From positions 1-6,753 of the forward strand of contig CALCHE010000165.1 in NCBI GenBank assembly GCA_937901145.1: DNA of 6,753 nucleotides, in the 5' to 3' direction. Shown here one piece after another: positions 1 through 5,768 of the stretch. This DNA comes from an uncultured Clostridia bacterium. GTDB lineage: Bacteria; Bacillota; Clostridia; Oscillospirales; Acutalibacteraceae. Under the pieces are notes generated by a model, which did no database searches, was not told the origin of the DNA, and saw only the letters and a list, made by a program, of their open reading frames with translations. The position numbers were made by a program, and so were the translations under genes. Within the stretch, counting starts at the first letter, position 1; every line of letters begins with the position of its first letter.

Positions 1-190
1 TCCGAGGCAAAAAGGGCGCTTTGTTTACTTTGCCGACCGGGGCAAAGTAAAGGCCATAACTCTTGCGGTTCCCAAAGTTCATTACGGCTTTGAGCGCCTA
101 TGAACTTTGACCGCTACGCCATCCTCACCTCGCTTCATCGTCCATAGGACGCGCTTTGGTGACGATGAAGCCCTATCGGAAAGAACCTTA
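1..190. repeat. Cluster of three long hairpins, no gene
   Basis: No credible coding region is seen in the first 324 bases. Three strong inverted repeats follow each other. Bases 24-34 pair perfectly with 41-51 (11 bp, TTTACTTTGCC arm, 6-base loop). Bases 73-82 pair with 100-109 (10 bp, CAAAGTTCAT arm), extended outward by 65-69 with 110-114 across a 3-base bulge. Bases 132-142 pair with 161-171 (11 bp, GCTTCATCGTC arm). The stretch is more GC-rich than the following gene. It resembles an interspersed palindromic (REP-like) intergenic element, but a structured RNA cannot be excluded. It matches no RNA family I recognise. Bases 190-265 hold nothing I can name. Confidence 0.6.
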
Positions 191-265
191 ATTTTTTCAA
201 AGCAAAAATCACCTACCGCAGAGATGGAGACCTATACCTATATATTTCAGAAAAGAATAAACCGT

Positions 266-307
266 CAATAAAAGATTAATGCCTCCCCTGCTAAAAGCAA
301 GGAAGGC
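266..307 (-). terminator. Rho-independent terminator of the 325-1155 gene
   Basis: Bases 281-291 pair with 297-307 around a TAAAA loop. Read on the minus strand all 11 positions pair, two of them as G-U. On the plus strand those two positions would be C-A mismatches, so the RNA orientation is minus. A T-rich run follows on the minus strand (complement of 266-280). It lies 18 bases past the stop codon of the minus-strand gene. Confidence 0.75.
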
Positions 308-324
308 AAAACATTAAAATTTTT

Positions 325-1155
325 TCAGGAAACGAGAGTGTTTTCTCTTGCCCTGCTGTCAATAAGCTTAAGCTGGCCGTCAGCCTTGGTAATAAAATCG
401 GAAAAAGTAATATCTGCTCCACCGATATTCAGCAGTCTGATATAACACAGATAATCCTTCCCTCTGTAAACTGCATAATAGCTGTTATTGACGGCCATAT
501 ACTCCTTTTTTACACCGTCCTCCGTAACAAGATAATGCTTGTCGGCTTCATTATCTCTGAAAAAGCGGAAAACCACTCCGCCAAAGTCCTGTTCCAATCT
601 GAATTTGAAACGAAGAATATCAATATTGCTTCTGAAATAATCTGCCTGATAGGATGATGAATCAACCTTAATCTCCAGCTTTCTGTTGCTCACACTGAGG
701 AAAGAACTCTTTCTCAGCCTTGCTGCATTTATATCATAATAGGCATGCTTTCCGTCGTCTTCATCGAAATAACTGCAATAAGGCAGAAGCTCACCGGTTT
801 CAGAAGAAATTTCCCGGGAGCTGTTAAGCAAACTGTTATCTCCTGAATAATCAAAGGAGACACAGCCCTCTATCATACTGAGTGCGAAGATCACATATAA
901 AGCTACAGAGACAATATTAATAATTTTAAAAACCTTTTTGGTAAGTATTTTACGGCAGAATCTGAATTTTTCGGCTAAAATATCCGCCAACCAGCCCACA
1001 CGGAAAACAAATATCATACGTATTACATTATAATATATGGGAGTGAGAAACAAAAACAAAGCATTGACGGGAGTGAGAACATAGAAAACAGTCATAACTG
1101 TCATAATAACCGTCAGGATTGCTGAGAAAATATTCAGCAGAAGCTTTGATTTCAT
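325..1155 (-). CDS. Membrane protein of unknown function, three predicted TM helices
   Basis: The product is a 276-residue protein that I do not recognise. Three hydrophobic segments are visible, at about residues 7-28, 32-52 and 77-96. Basic residues lie between the second and third (KFRFCRKILTKK, about 63-74), which suggests that loop is cytoplasmic. The remaining ~180 residues are polar and rich in beta-type, Tyr/Phe-containing stretches (for example GGVVFRFFRDN near 192-202), probably a single soluble domain outside the membrane. The start is supported by a perfect GGAGGTG ribosome binding site five bases upstream and by a good promoter. It is a single-gene unit: the preceding LCAT-like gene on the same strand ends in its own terminator, and this gene has its own terminator after the stop. 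Function is unknown; a membrane-anchored sensor or envelope accessory protein would fit, but nothing shows it. Confidence 0.85.
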   Translation of the reverse strand: MKSKLLLNIFSAILTVIMTVMTVFYVLTPVNALFLFLTPIYYNVIRMIFVFRVGWLADILAEKFRFCRKILTKKVFKIINIVSVALYVIFALSMIEGCVSFDYSGDNSLLNSSREISSETGELLPYCSYFDEDDGKHAYYDINAARLRKSSFLSVSNRKLEIKVDSSSYQADYFRSNIDILRFKFRLEQDFGGVVFRFFRDNEADKHYLVTEDGVKKEYMAVNNSYYAVYRGKDYLCYIRLLNIGGADITFSDFITKADGQLKLIDSRARENTLVS

Positions 1156-1160
1156 TTTTT

Positions 1161-1225
1161 CACCTCCGTCAATAATGTAATAATGCGAACTTATATATTT
1201 TATCAGTTTTCAGTTTTTCTGTCAA
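1161..1225 (-). promoter_or_regulatory. Promoter and ribosome binding site of the 325-1155 gene
   Basis: On the minus strand a perfect TTGACA (-35, complement of 1220-1225) is followed after exactly 17 bases by TAAAAT (-10, complement of 1197-1202), with a TGA extended -10 just before it. GGAGGTG (complement of 1161-1167) lies five bases before the ATG. The promoter sits just downstream of the terminator of the LCAT-like gene, so the two genes are separate transcription units. Confidence 0.8.
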
Positions 1226-1230
1226 TATCC

Positions 1231-1272
1231 TAAAAACACAAGAATACCCCTCTCCCGCCAGGAAAGGGGTAT
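1231..1272 (-). terminator. Rho-independent terminator of the LCAT-like gene
   Basis: Bases 1244-1255 pair with 1261-1272 over a five-base loop. The single C-A mismatch on the plus strand becomes a G-U pair in minus-strand RNA, so the stem is continuous in that direction. A T-rich tract (complement of 1231-1243) follows. It begins 15 bases after the stop codon at 1288-1290. Confidence 0.8.
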
Positions 1273-1287
1273 CAGCTTTTCGGTTTG

Positions 1288-2940
1288 TTATTTTTTAATG
1301 ATATTACCTATTTCGAATTCACCCTTGAGAATCTGTGTGATAATCTCGAAAATCATTCTGAACCAGCGCATCATTGACACGAGGATAGATTCTGTAGTAG
1401 GCTTAGCTTCAGCAATTGAATACCATTCGTAATCACCGCAGTTATCCTCTGTCATAGGTTCATAAGAACGTGTGTCCTCATAAAAGCGCATAAACTGAGG
1501 AAGTCCGAGGTCGTTATCAATAGTAGCATTATCAAAGAAGAATGCCTGAGCGATAACATCATCAAGCTCAAAGAAATTGTGGTGAGCATTTTTGATAATC
1601 CAGGTTGTTTCAGGGAAGAGACATGTGGAAGTATCTACCATCTTATCTGCGGAAACATATTTGGGATCAGCTGAAGCAAGATAAGCTGCAGAAAGAGTTT
1701 TTCCGATGGGAGCTACAGTAGCACCTAAGGAACCGTCCTCGAGAGATACGAGAGCGTCGGAGGGCTCGTTTGCACTGTAACCGATAGGCATATTCATATA
1801 GCCGTATTTTGCTATTGTTCCGATTTTTACGCCGTACTCTTCAGCGAATTTTTTATAAAGTGCATCACCCTGTGAAGTAACCTTCTCTCTGTAATGCTTG
1901 ATTTTTTCGATAAGACCGGGATAAGCCTCCCGGGCCTCCTTGCTACCAAACATAAGCTTCATAGCAGCATCAAAGTCCTCTTCGTAAACGCAGGTCCAGT
2001 AGTTAGCCTGCGTAGCAAGACCTGTAGCAAAACAGAGTGCAGGCATAAGAGCCTTATAAAGTTTGGTATAAAGATCCTCTATGCCGTCAAAGAGTGCATC
2101 AGCAGTACCTGTCTGTGTGAAAAGATCCATAGTTTTGAAAACAACTTCATTAACGATACCTTCAAGGGTAAGGCCGACGCCTACATTATAGTAGTCGCAC
2201 TGCTCGAGCTGAGCCATATACTGCTGAAGTCTGGAGGATTTGAATTCTATCTTACCGCTGAATGTATCGTTGATAACTGCGGCACCGTTATTTAGGGTAG
2301 CATCGAACATAACCTTGTCAACAAGACCCCGGTCACCGTATTTTTCCAGATAAGCCACTGCGAGAGAACCGCCGAAGCATCTTACATAAATAGCTACCTT
2401 TTTATTACCGTTGGCTGCACTTACTTTTTCTATATATGTATGAAGAGCATCTACATGATCATAAGGATCGAGACGCCAGTCATAATGGAACTGATAATCC
2501 CAAAGACCGTATGAGCTTCTGGCTACATTACAGGAATTTTCATTACTCCACACAGATTCCCAGTGCATTCCTACGCCGGGAAGTGAATCACCGTTTCCGT
2601 CAAGCTGTGCACCCTCAAAGAGAGGCTGAATCTCTTCGTAAAGAGCCTTACCGTAATTATCCCATTTGTCGAATATAAGACCTTCTGCGACGAAAGGCTT
2701 GATGACGTTTACGCAGGCATCAACGATAGCGTCTTTATCAAGACCTTCTTCACCACCGAGCTCGAGATCGTTAAAGGTAGCAGGAACCTTTTTACCGTCG
2801 GGTCCGTAGATTTCTTCACCGTTACCTCTGATGTAAACAACGGGAATATTGCCTCTGGAGGACACAGCAGAAGCACAGGGTGCCATTACTGTAAAAAGCA
2901 TAAAAACCGCAAGAAGAACTGAAATAATCTTTTTCATCAT
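1288..2940 (-). CDS. Secreted LCAT-like alpha/beta hydrolase with Cys at the nucleophile position
   Basis: The product is a 550-residue exported protein. Residues 1-25 form a signal peptide (MMKKIISVLL start, hydrophobic core, ASA cleavage site at 23-25). The family is read from motifs of lecithin:cholesterol acyltransferase / phospholipase alpha/beta hydrolases: YDWRL at 153-157, the elbow YVRCFGGSLA at 185-194 where the family has xHSxGG, and FDATLNNGA at 212-220 matching the family's LGAPWGG-like strand. VDTSTCLFP (435-443) and TWIIKNAHH (446-454) probably hold the acid (Asp436) and His453 or His454. The elbow residue is Cys188, encoded by TGC, instead of Ser. A short hydrophobic/amphipathic tail (about 524-550) ends the protein. 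Expected activity is ester hydrolysis or acyl transfer outside the cell; substrate unknown. AGAGGT (complement of 2946-2951) lies 5 bases before the first ATG and 8 before the next one (2935-2937), so either could be the start. It is transcribed divergently from the SGNH esterase gene. Confidence 0.85.
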   Translation of the reverse strand: MMKKIISVLLAVFMLFTVMAPCASAVSSRGNIPVVYIRGNGEEIYGPDGKKVPATFNDLELGGEEGLDKDAIVDACVNVIKPFVAEGLIFDKWDNYGKALYEEIQPLFEGAQLDGNGDSLPGVGMHWESVWSNENSCNVARSSYGLWDYQFHYDWRLDPYDHVDALHTYIEKVSAANGNKKVAIYVRCFGGSLAVAYLEKYGDRGLVDKVMFDATLNNGAAVINDTFSGKIEFKSSRLQQYMAQLEQCDYYNVGVGLTLEGIVNEVVFKTMDLFTQTGTADALFDGIEDLYTKLYKALMPALCFATGLATQANYWTCVYEEDFDAAMKLMFGSKEAREAYPGLIEKIKHYREKVTSQGDALYKKFAEEYGVKIGTIAKYGYMNMPIGYSANEPSDALVSLEDGSLGATVAPIGKTLSAAYLASADPKYVSADKMVDTSTCLFPETTWIIKNAHHNFFELDDVIAQAFFFDNATIDNDLGLPQFMRFYEDTRSYEPMTEDNCGDYEWYSIAEAKPTTESILVSMMRWFRMIFEIITQILKGEFEIGNIIKK

Positions 2941-2970
2941 AAGATACCTCTTTCATTTTATTATGGAACT

Positions 2971-2999
2971 ATTATACCATTAACAATTTATTAATACAA
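2971..2999 (-). promoter_or_regulatory. Promoter of the LCAT-like gene
   Basis: On the minus strand a perfect TATAAT (complement of 2971-2976) is preceded by TGG, an extended -10. Seventeen bases further up is a weak TTGTAT -35 (complement of 2994-2999). The promoter points away from the SGNH gene promoter at 3184-3212. Confidence 0.7.
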
Positions 3000-3065
3000 T
3001 GCTTTTTTGAGCATAATAAAAAATATAATTTCTACGTCAAATTTATGCAACAATCCTACATATCG

Positions 3066-3156
3066 TGCATTTGTGATGCAAAATATACTTATATACATCC
3101 CGAAATATACTTTATTTTGCTTTTTAGGCAATTCTTCATCGAAAAATACACTTTAT
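3066..3156. promoter_or_regulatory. Inverted repeat and three direct repeats between divergent promoters
   Basis: The 329-base intergenic region between the two hydrolase genes is AT-rich. Besides the two promoters it contains the inverted repeat TGCAT-TTGTG-ATGCA (3066-3080) and three similar direct repeats: AAATATACTTA (3081-3091), AAATATACTTTAT (3103-3115) and AAATACACTTTAT (3144-3156). Repeat starts are spaced 22 and 41 bases apart, about two and four helical turns, so all copies would face the same side of the DNA. This is what operator sites for a regulator of one or both genes could look like, but AT-richness makes chance similarity possible. Confidence 0.35.
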
Positions 3157-3183
3157 TTTCAGCTACAAGTTATTTCTTCACTC

Positions 3184-3262
3184 TTGACTATTAAGAATAA
3201 TTATGATATATTCTTACCGACTTGATTAAGTCTGTTAAAAAATTATTAATTTTTACGGAGGT
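3184..3262 (+). promoter_or_regulatory. Promoter and ribosome binding site of the SGNH esterase gene
   Basis: TTGACT (3184-3189) and TATATT (3207-3212) are 17 bases apart, with TGA just before the -10. ACGGAGGT (3255-3262) lies seven bases before the ATG at 3270. This site decides the start: the in-frame ATG at 3222 has no ribosome binding site and lies only about ten bases past the -10. Confidence 0.8.
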
Positions 3263-3269
3263 AAAACAA

Positions 3270-4733
3270 ATGAGAAAAACTATCAAAAAGACTCTCGCAG
3301 TACTCATCTCAGTTATTATGCTCTCTGGTTCTTTTGTATGCTTTGCAGCAGATCTCAATCAGGAAGCAGTAACTGCTCACTACGGTCAGTACAAAAACTA
3401 TCTTCTTCTCGGTGACAGTGCTGCCAGCGGCTATCGTGATGAAATCACTGATGATGACTACGATTTCAACAAAGCAAACCATCACACAACTTACTCCAGA
3501 GTAGAAGGCTCCTATGCTGACATTATCGCAGATGCTATTATCGAGGACGGCTCTATGACAGCTCTCGCAGCTCCCGGCTTCAGAACCATCGAAATGCGAT
3601 ATATGCTCGAAGATGATTTCGCTGCAACATACGAGGATCCTTATCTCTTCCATCCCAGCCAGCTCTATGCTTATGAAAATGACTACTGCACTGAATGCGG
3701 CGAATTTCTTCTCCCCGGCGCAGAGCATTTCAGAAAAGAATTCAAAAAATCAATCGCAGATGCTGACCTTATAACTCTCGGTATCGGCGGTAACGACTGG
3801 GGTGCATACCTCACATGGGTAATTGCAGATATTCTCAAGGCTGAAAATATAAGCGATACATATATGGCAGAGGTAAAGGAAATTCTGGAAAAGAGTACAA
3901 TGGACCTCGCAACCCTCGAAAAGGTTCTTGAAATCGCACATATCGCAGGTGCTCTTCCCGCTCTTCTTCAGACTCTTCCCGAAGCACTCAACTACGGCCT
4001 GAGCAATTTCTATACTAACTGGGATATTATGATTCAGGATATTTACGACCTCAATCCCGATGTAACTCTTATGGTTGTAGGTATGAGCGACAACAGCATC
4101 AAGGGTAAATACTACGACTATAACGGTGTTACAGGTGAACAGGTTCCCGTTCAGGAACAGCCCGCTGAATTAACATCAGCCATCGGAATGATCGTCGATT
4201 TCATTATGGGCGTAGGTAACGCTCCCATGATCGAGGGTGCAAAGAAATTCGGTTATACCTATGTAGACATCAATGGCGCAACCTATGTTGACAGCCACTA
4301 TGACGAAGCAGGTCACGTATTCGTAGCTAACAAGATTATCGAAGCTCTTCCCTCAAATGAAGTTTACGGTAAGTACGATGACGTTAAAACAGGTGACAAA
4401 TACTATAGCGACATCGAATTCTGCCTCGTAAACGGCATCCTCACTGCAAAGTCAGAAACTGAATTTGGCGCTGCAGATGCTCTCACCAAGGGTGAACTTA
4501 CAAACGCTATTAATGTAATTAACGGCAACGCTGACAGAAGTGAAGCTGACGGCAAAGCATCTGTTCTCTCCTTCGCATTAGGCCTTTTAGGTGTATCCGC
4601 TAAGAGAGGATTCGTTTCCTTCTTCAAAGGCTTCACTCTTACATATAAAATTCTCACTTCAAATGGTTTCAATGTCGGCGCATCAATCACAAAAGCTGAA
4701 GCCGCTTACTACTTCAGTCAGCTTCTCGGCTGA
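3270..4733 (+). CDS. Secreted SGNH/GDSL esterase with SLH-like C-terminal domain
   Basis: The product has 487 residues from the ATG at 3270. Residues 1-27 are a signal peptide (MRKTIKK, hydrophobic core, cut near CFAA). The catalytic domain spans about 42-362. Block I is LLLGDSAASG (45-54) with nucleophile Ser50. Block III is GIGGNDWG (171-178) with oxyanion residue Asn175. The last block is DSHYDEAGH (341-349) with probable catalytic His343. The Asp lies two rather than three residues before the His, unlike the usual DxxH. A YCTECG CxxC pair (140, 143) sits in a loop insertion. Residues 369-418 match one S-layer homology unit (DDV..., VNGILTA, EFGAADALTKGE), and a more degenerate second unit ends at SITKAEAAYYF (472-482). 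That suggests attachment to cell-wall polymers. Expected role is hydrolysis of ester or acetyl groups on lipids or polysaccharides at the cell surface. Codon use is strongly biased (Pro nearly always CCC, much CTC and ATC), as in well-expressed native genes. Confidence 0.88.
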   Translation: MRKTIKKTLAVLISVIMLSGSFVCFAADLNQEAVTAHYGQYKNYLLLGDSAASGYRDEITDDDYDFNKANHHTTYSRVEGSYADIIADAIIEDGSMTALAAPGFRTIEMRYMLEDDFAATYEDPYLFHPSQLYAYENDYCTECGEFLLPGAEHFRKEFKKSIADADLITLGIGGNDWGAYLTWVIADILKAENISDTYMAEVKEILEKSTMDLATLEKVLEIAHIAGALPALLQTLPEALNYGLSNFYTNWDIMIQDIYDLNPDVTLMVVGMSDNSIKGKYYDYNGVTGEQVPVQEQPAELTSAIGMIVDFIMGVGNAPMIEGAKKFGYTYVDINGATYVDSHYDEAGHVFVANKIIEALPSNEVYGKYDDVKTGDKYYSDIEFCLVNGILTAKSETEFGAADALTKGELTNAINVINGNADRSEADGKASVLSFALGLLGVSAKRGFVSFFKGFTLTYKILTSNGFNVGASITKAEAAYYFSQLLG

Positions 4734-4757
4734 TAAAAAGGCAAGGTAAATAATCAG

Positions 4758-4792
4758 GCTCCCGTTCAAATTGAGCGGGAGCTTTGATTTTA
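4758..4792 (+). terminator. Rho-independent terminator of the SGNH esterase gene
   Basis: GCTCCCGTTC (4758-4767) pairs over ten positions with GAGCGGGAGC (4773-4782), with one G-U pair and an AAATT loop, and is followed by a T-rich tail TTTGATTTTA (4783-4792). It starts 24 bases after the stop codon. Confidence 0.85.
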
Positions 4793-4876
4793 TGAAGTTA
4801 TATACTGGGGAGATAAATGAATTCTACGGGGCGAAGCCAGTCGGTTTTTGTGTTTACAGCTCAAATTGGCAACTCT
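4791..4876. repeat. Decayed third copy of the hairpin-array element
   Basis: Just past the SGNH terminator are remnants of the pattern seen intact at 5533-5768. There is an ATGAAGT word (4793-4799), a weak hairpin-like TATACTGGGGAGATA (4800-4814), an AATGAA word, and a GGCGAAGCC mini-hairpin (about 4830-4838). The shared box then starts at 4845. The word matches the right-half orientation of the array at 5533-5701. The terminator stem and the left half seen in the other copies are missing or eroded. Confidence 0.55.
4845..4876. repeat. Shared cassette-end box, copy 1 (divergent)
   Basis: TTTTTGTGTTTACAGCT is followed by CAAATTGGCAACTCT. The first 17 bases are identical to the copies at 5733 and 6662. 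The second part differs by a few substitutions and a two-base deletion (GCAACTCT where the others have GCAACATCT). It lies downstream of the minus-strand gene at 4943-5479, about 66 bases after its stop codon. Confidence 0.8.
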
Positions 4877-4942
4877 GAAACACTTATTCACTATTACTTT
4901 CTGAAAATGAACCGCATACAACAGCAATAATTGATTAACTGC

Positions 4943-5479
4943 TTACACATATTTAGAAAAAACATCTACATATCGAGATGCAAACGTAACTGAAGTTATT
5001 TGTGAATACGGAATCTCATAATAATCTTCTTGCCATACACCATCAGCGTCAAAGTCTTTAAATATAACTTTAGTTTTAAGCACACTTATAATTTTCCCTA
5101 TCGCAAATTCACATTCATCATCATTCAGGCTTTCTTTTTCTACAATTATGTTTATGTTCAATTTTGAAAGTGATAAAAATGTATTATACCAATCTGTAAT
5201 ATCTATTTCCGGCACTTTAATATCATCCAAAACACCTTCACATTTTATAATTTCAACGCATTTATCATTTTTAATTTCTACATTTTTAATATCACAAAAA
5301 CGTCTTACAGTAAATCCGTCTATAATAAAATCATCTTCATTGGCTGAAAGAAAGAGTTTCTCACTTGTTATTAACGGAAAATGGTAGCTGTAATGATAGT
5401 TATATTTAAAAAATATCCTACATATTTCTCTCGACTTTACTGCCGTATTTATTAATTCTATAATTTCAAGCTTTTTCAT
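4943..5479 (-). CDS. Small cytosolic protein of unknown function
   Basis: The product has 178 residues, no signal peptide and no membrane helix. I do not recognise the family with certainty. An N-terminal helical segment (about 1-20) precedes an aromatic stretch (FFKYNYHYSYHF, 23-34). Two beta-rich parts then look roughly alike: DGFTVRRFCDIKNVEIKNDK (54-73) and EDYYEIPYSQITSVTFASRY (151-170). Each has a charged turn, an alternating hydrophobic strand and an I-x-x-V core, which suggests an internal duplication of a small beta-barrel or sheet (inference). The start is supported by GGGTGAT (complement of 5485-5491) and a promoter. Base composition is much more AT-rich than in the two hydrolase genes, consistent with acquired DNA. 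The position between a shared 3' box and an upstream hairpin array marks it as cassette cargo. An immunity-type or stress protein is possible but nothing proves it. Confidence 0.8.
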   Translation of the reverse strand: MKKLEIIELINTAVKSREICRIFFKYNYHYSYHFPLITSEKLFLSANEDDFIIDGFTVRRFCDIKNVEIKNDKCVEIIKCEGVLDDIKVPEIDITDWYNTFLSLSKLNINIIVEKESLNDDECEFAIGKIISVLKTKVIFKDFDADGVWQEDYYEIPYSQITSVTFASRYVDVFSKYV

Positions 5480-5484
5480 AAAAT

Positions 5485-5526
5485 ATCACCCAAGCCCATT
5501 TTATAACAACGTACTTAAAAAGTCAA
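5485..5526 (-). promoter_or_regulatory. Promoter and ribosome binding site of the 4943-5479 gene
   Basis: On the minus strand TTGACT (complement of 5521-5526) and TAAAAT (complement of 5498-5503) are separated by 17 bases. GGGTGAT (complement of 5485-5491) lies five bases before the ATG. The -35 directly abuts the first hairpin of the array that begins at 5533. Confidence 0.7.
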
Positions 5527-5532
5527 ATCCCT

Positions 5533-5701
5533 TTGCCAGAAGAGCAACTTCATTGTGCCGTAGGCACACTTCATTGGCGAAGCCACTTCATTTGCCGTAA
5601 GGAACTTCGTTTTATGTCCGCAAGCGAACAATAAAGTTTACTGCAAGCAGTAAAATGAAGTACTCACTTCGCTCGTAATGAAGTTATGTCCTGCGGACAT
5701 A
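5533..5701. repeat. Hairpin array 1, ACTTCATT word
   Basis: Eight short inverted repeats fill this gene-free stretch. They lie at 5533-5547 (weak), 5555-5567 (GTGCC-GTA-GGCAC), 5575-5585 (TGGC-GAA-GCCA), about 5592-5604 (decayed, GTA loop), 5615-5630 (one mismatch), 5637-5654 (8 bp perfect, TTTACTGC arms), 5661-5677 (poorly paired, TTC loop) and 5685-5701 (TATGTCC-TGC-GGACATA). The left ones are separated by ACTTCATT (5568-5575, 5585-5592, variant ACTTCGTT 5604-5611). The right ones are separated by the reverse complement AATGAAGT (5655-5661 partial, 5677-5684). Loops are GNA on the left and TNC on the right, so whole units flip orientation near the centre. Confidence 0.8.
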
Positions 5702-5705
5702 AATG

Positions 5706-5737
5706 AAAAATCGACAAGTCGAAACTTGTCGATTTTT
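5706..5737. terminator. Bidirectional terminator hairpin, copy 2
   Basis: Bases 5706-5719 pair perfectly with 5724-5737 (14 bp) over a CGAA loop. A-runs and T-runs form the outer stem, so either strand ends in a U tract. On the minus strand it lies 31 bases after the stop codon of the 5769-6365 gene, across the shared box, and would end that transcript. Confidence 0.8.
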
Positions 5738-5768
5738 GTGTTTACAGCTTAATTTAGCAACATCTCGA
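5733..5768. repeat. Shared cassette-end box, copy 2
   Basis: TTTTTGTGTTTACAGCT (5733-5749) is followed by TAATT and TAGCAACATCTCGA. It is nearly identical to 6662-6697. Its left end overlaps the outer arm of the terminator stem, and its right end touches the TAA stop of the neighbouring minus-strand gene (5769-5771). Confidence 0.85.

Noticed and set aside
24..171. tRNA or other known RNA gene
   Set aside because: No cloverleaf, T-loop or familiar riboswitch core could be recognised. Only the hairpins themselves are certain.
1894..2678. Open frames on the plus strand inside the LCAT-like gene
   Set aside because: They are antisense to a gene with clear signal peptide and family motifs, and have no promoter or ribosome binding site of their own.
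3007..3225. 72-codon open frame on the plus strand between the hydrolase genes
   Set aside because: It is AT-rich, has no ribosome binding site and no protein-like pattern, and overlaps the SGNH promoter.
3222..3269. Earlier ATG for the SGNH esterase at 3222
   Set aside because: It has no ribosome binding site, is almost at the transcription start, and would put a poor leader before a good signal peptide. GGAGGT selects 3270.
3309..4690. Open frames on the minus strand inside the SGNH gene
   Set aside because: They are shadows of a well-supported coding region with strong codon bias.
5733..5768. Integron attC site
   Set aside because: The gene-then-palindrome layout is suggestive, but the box lacks the paired GTTRRRY/RYYYAAC core motifs and no integrase gene is in the window. 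It is kept only as an analogy.
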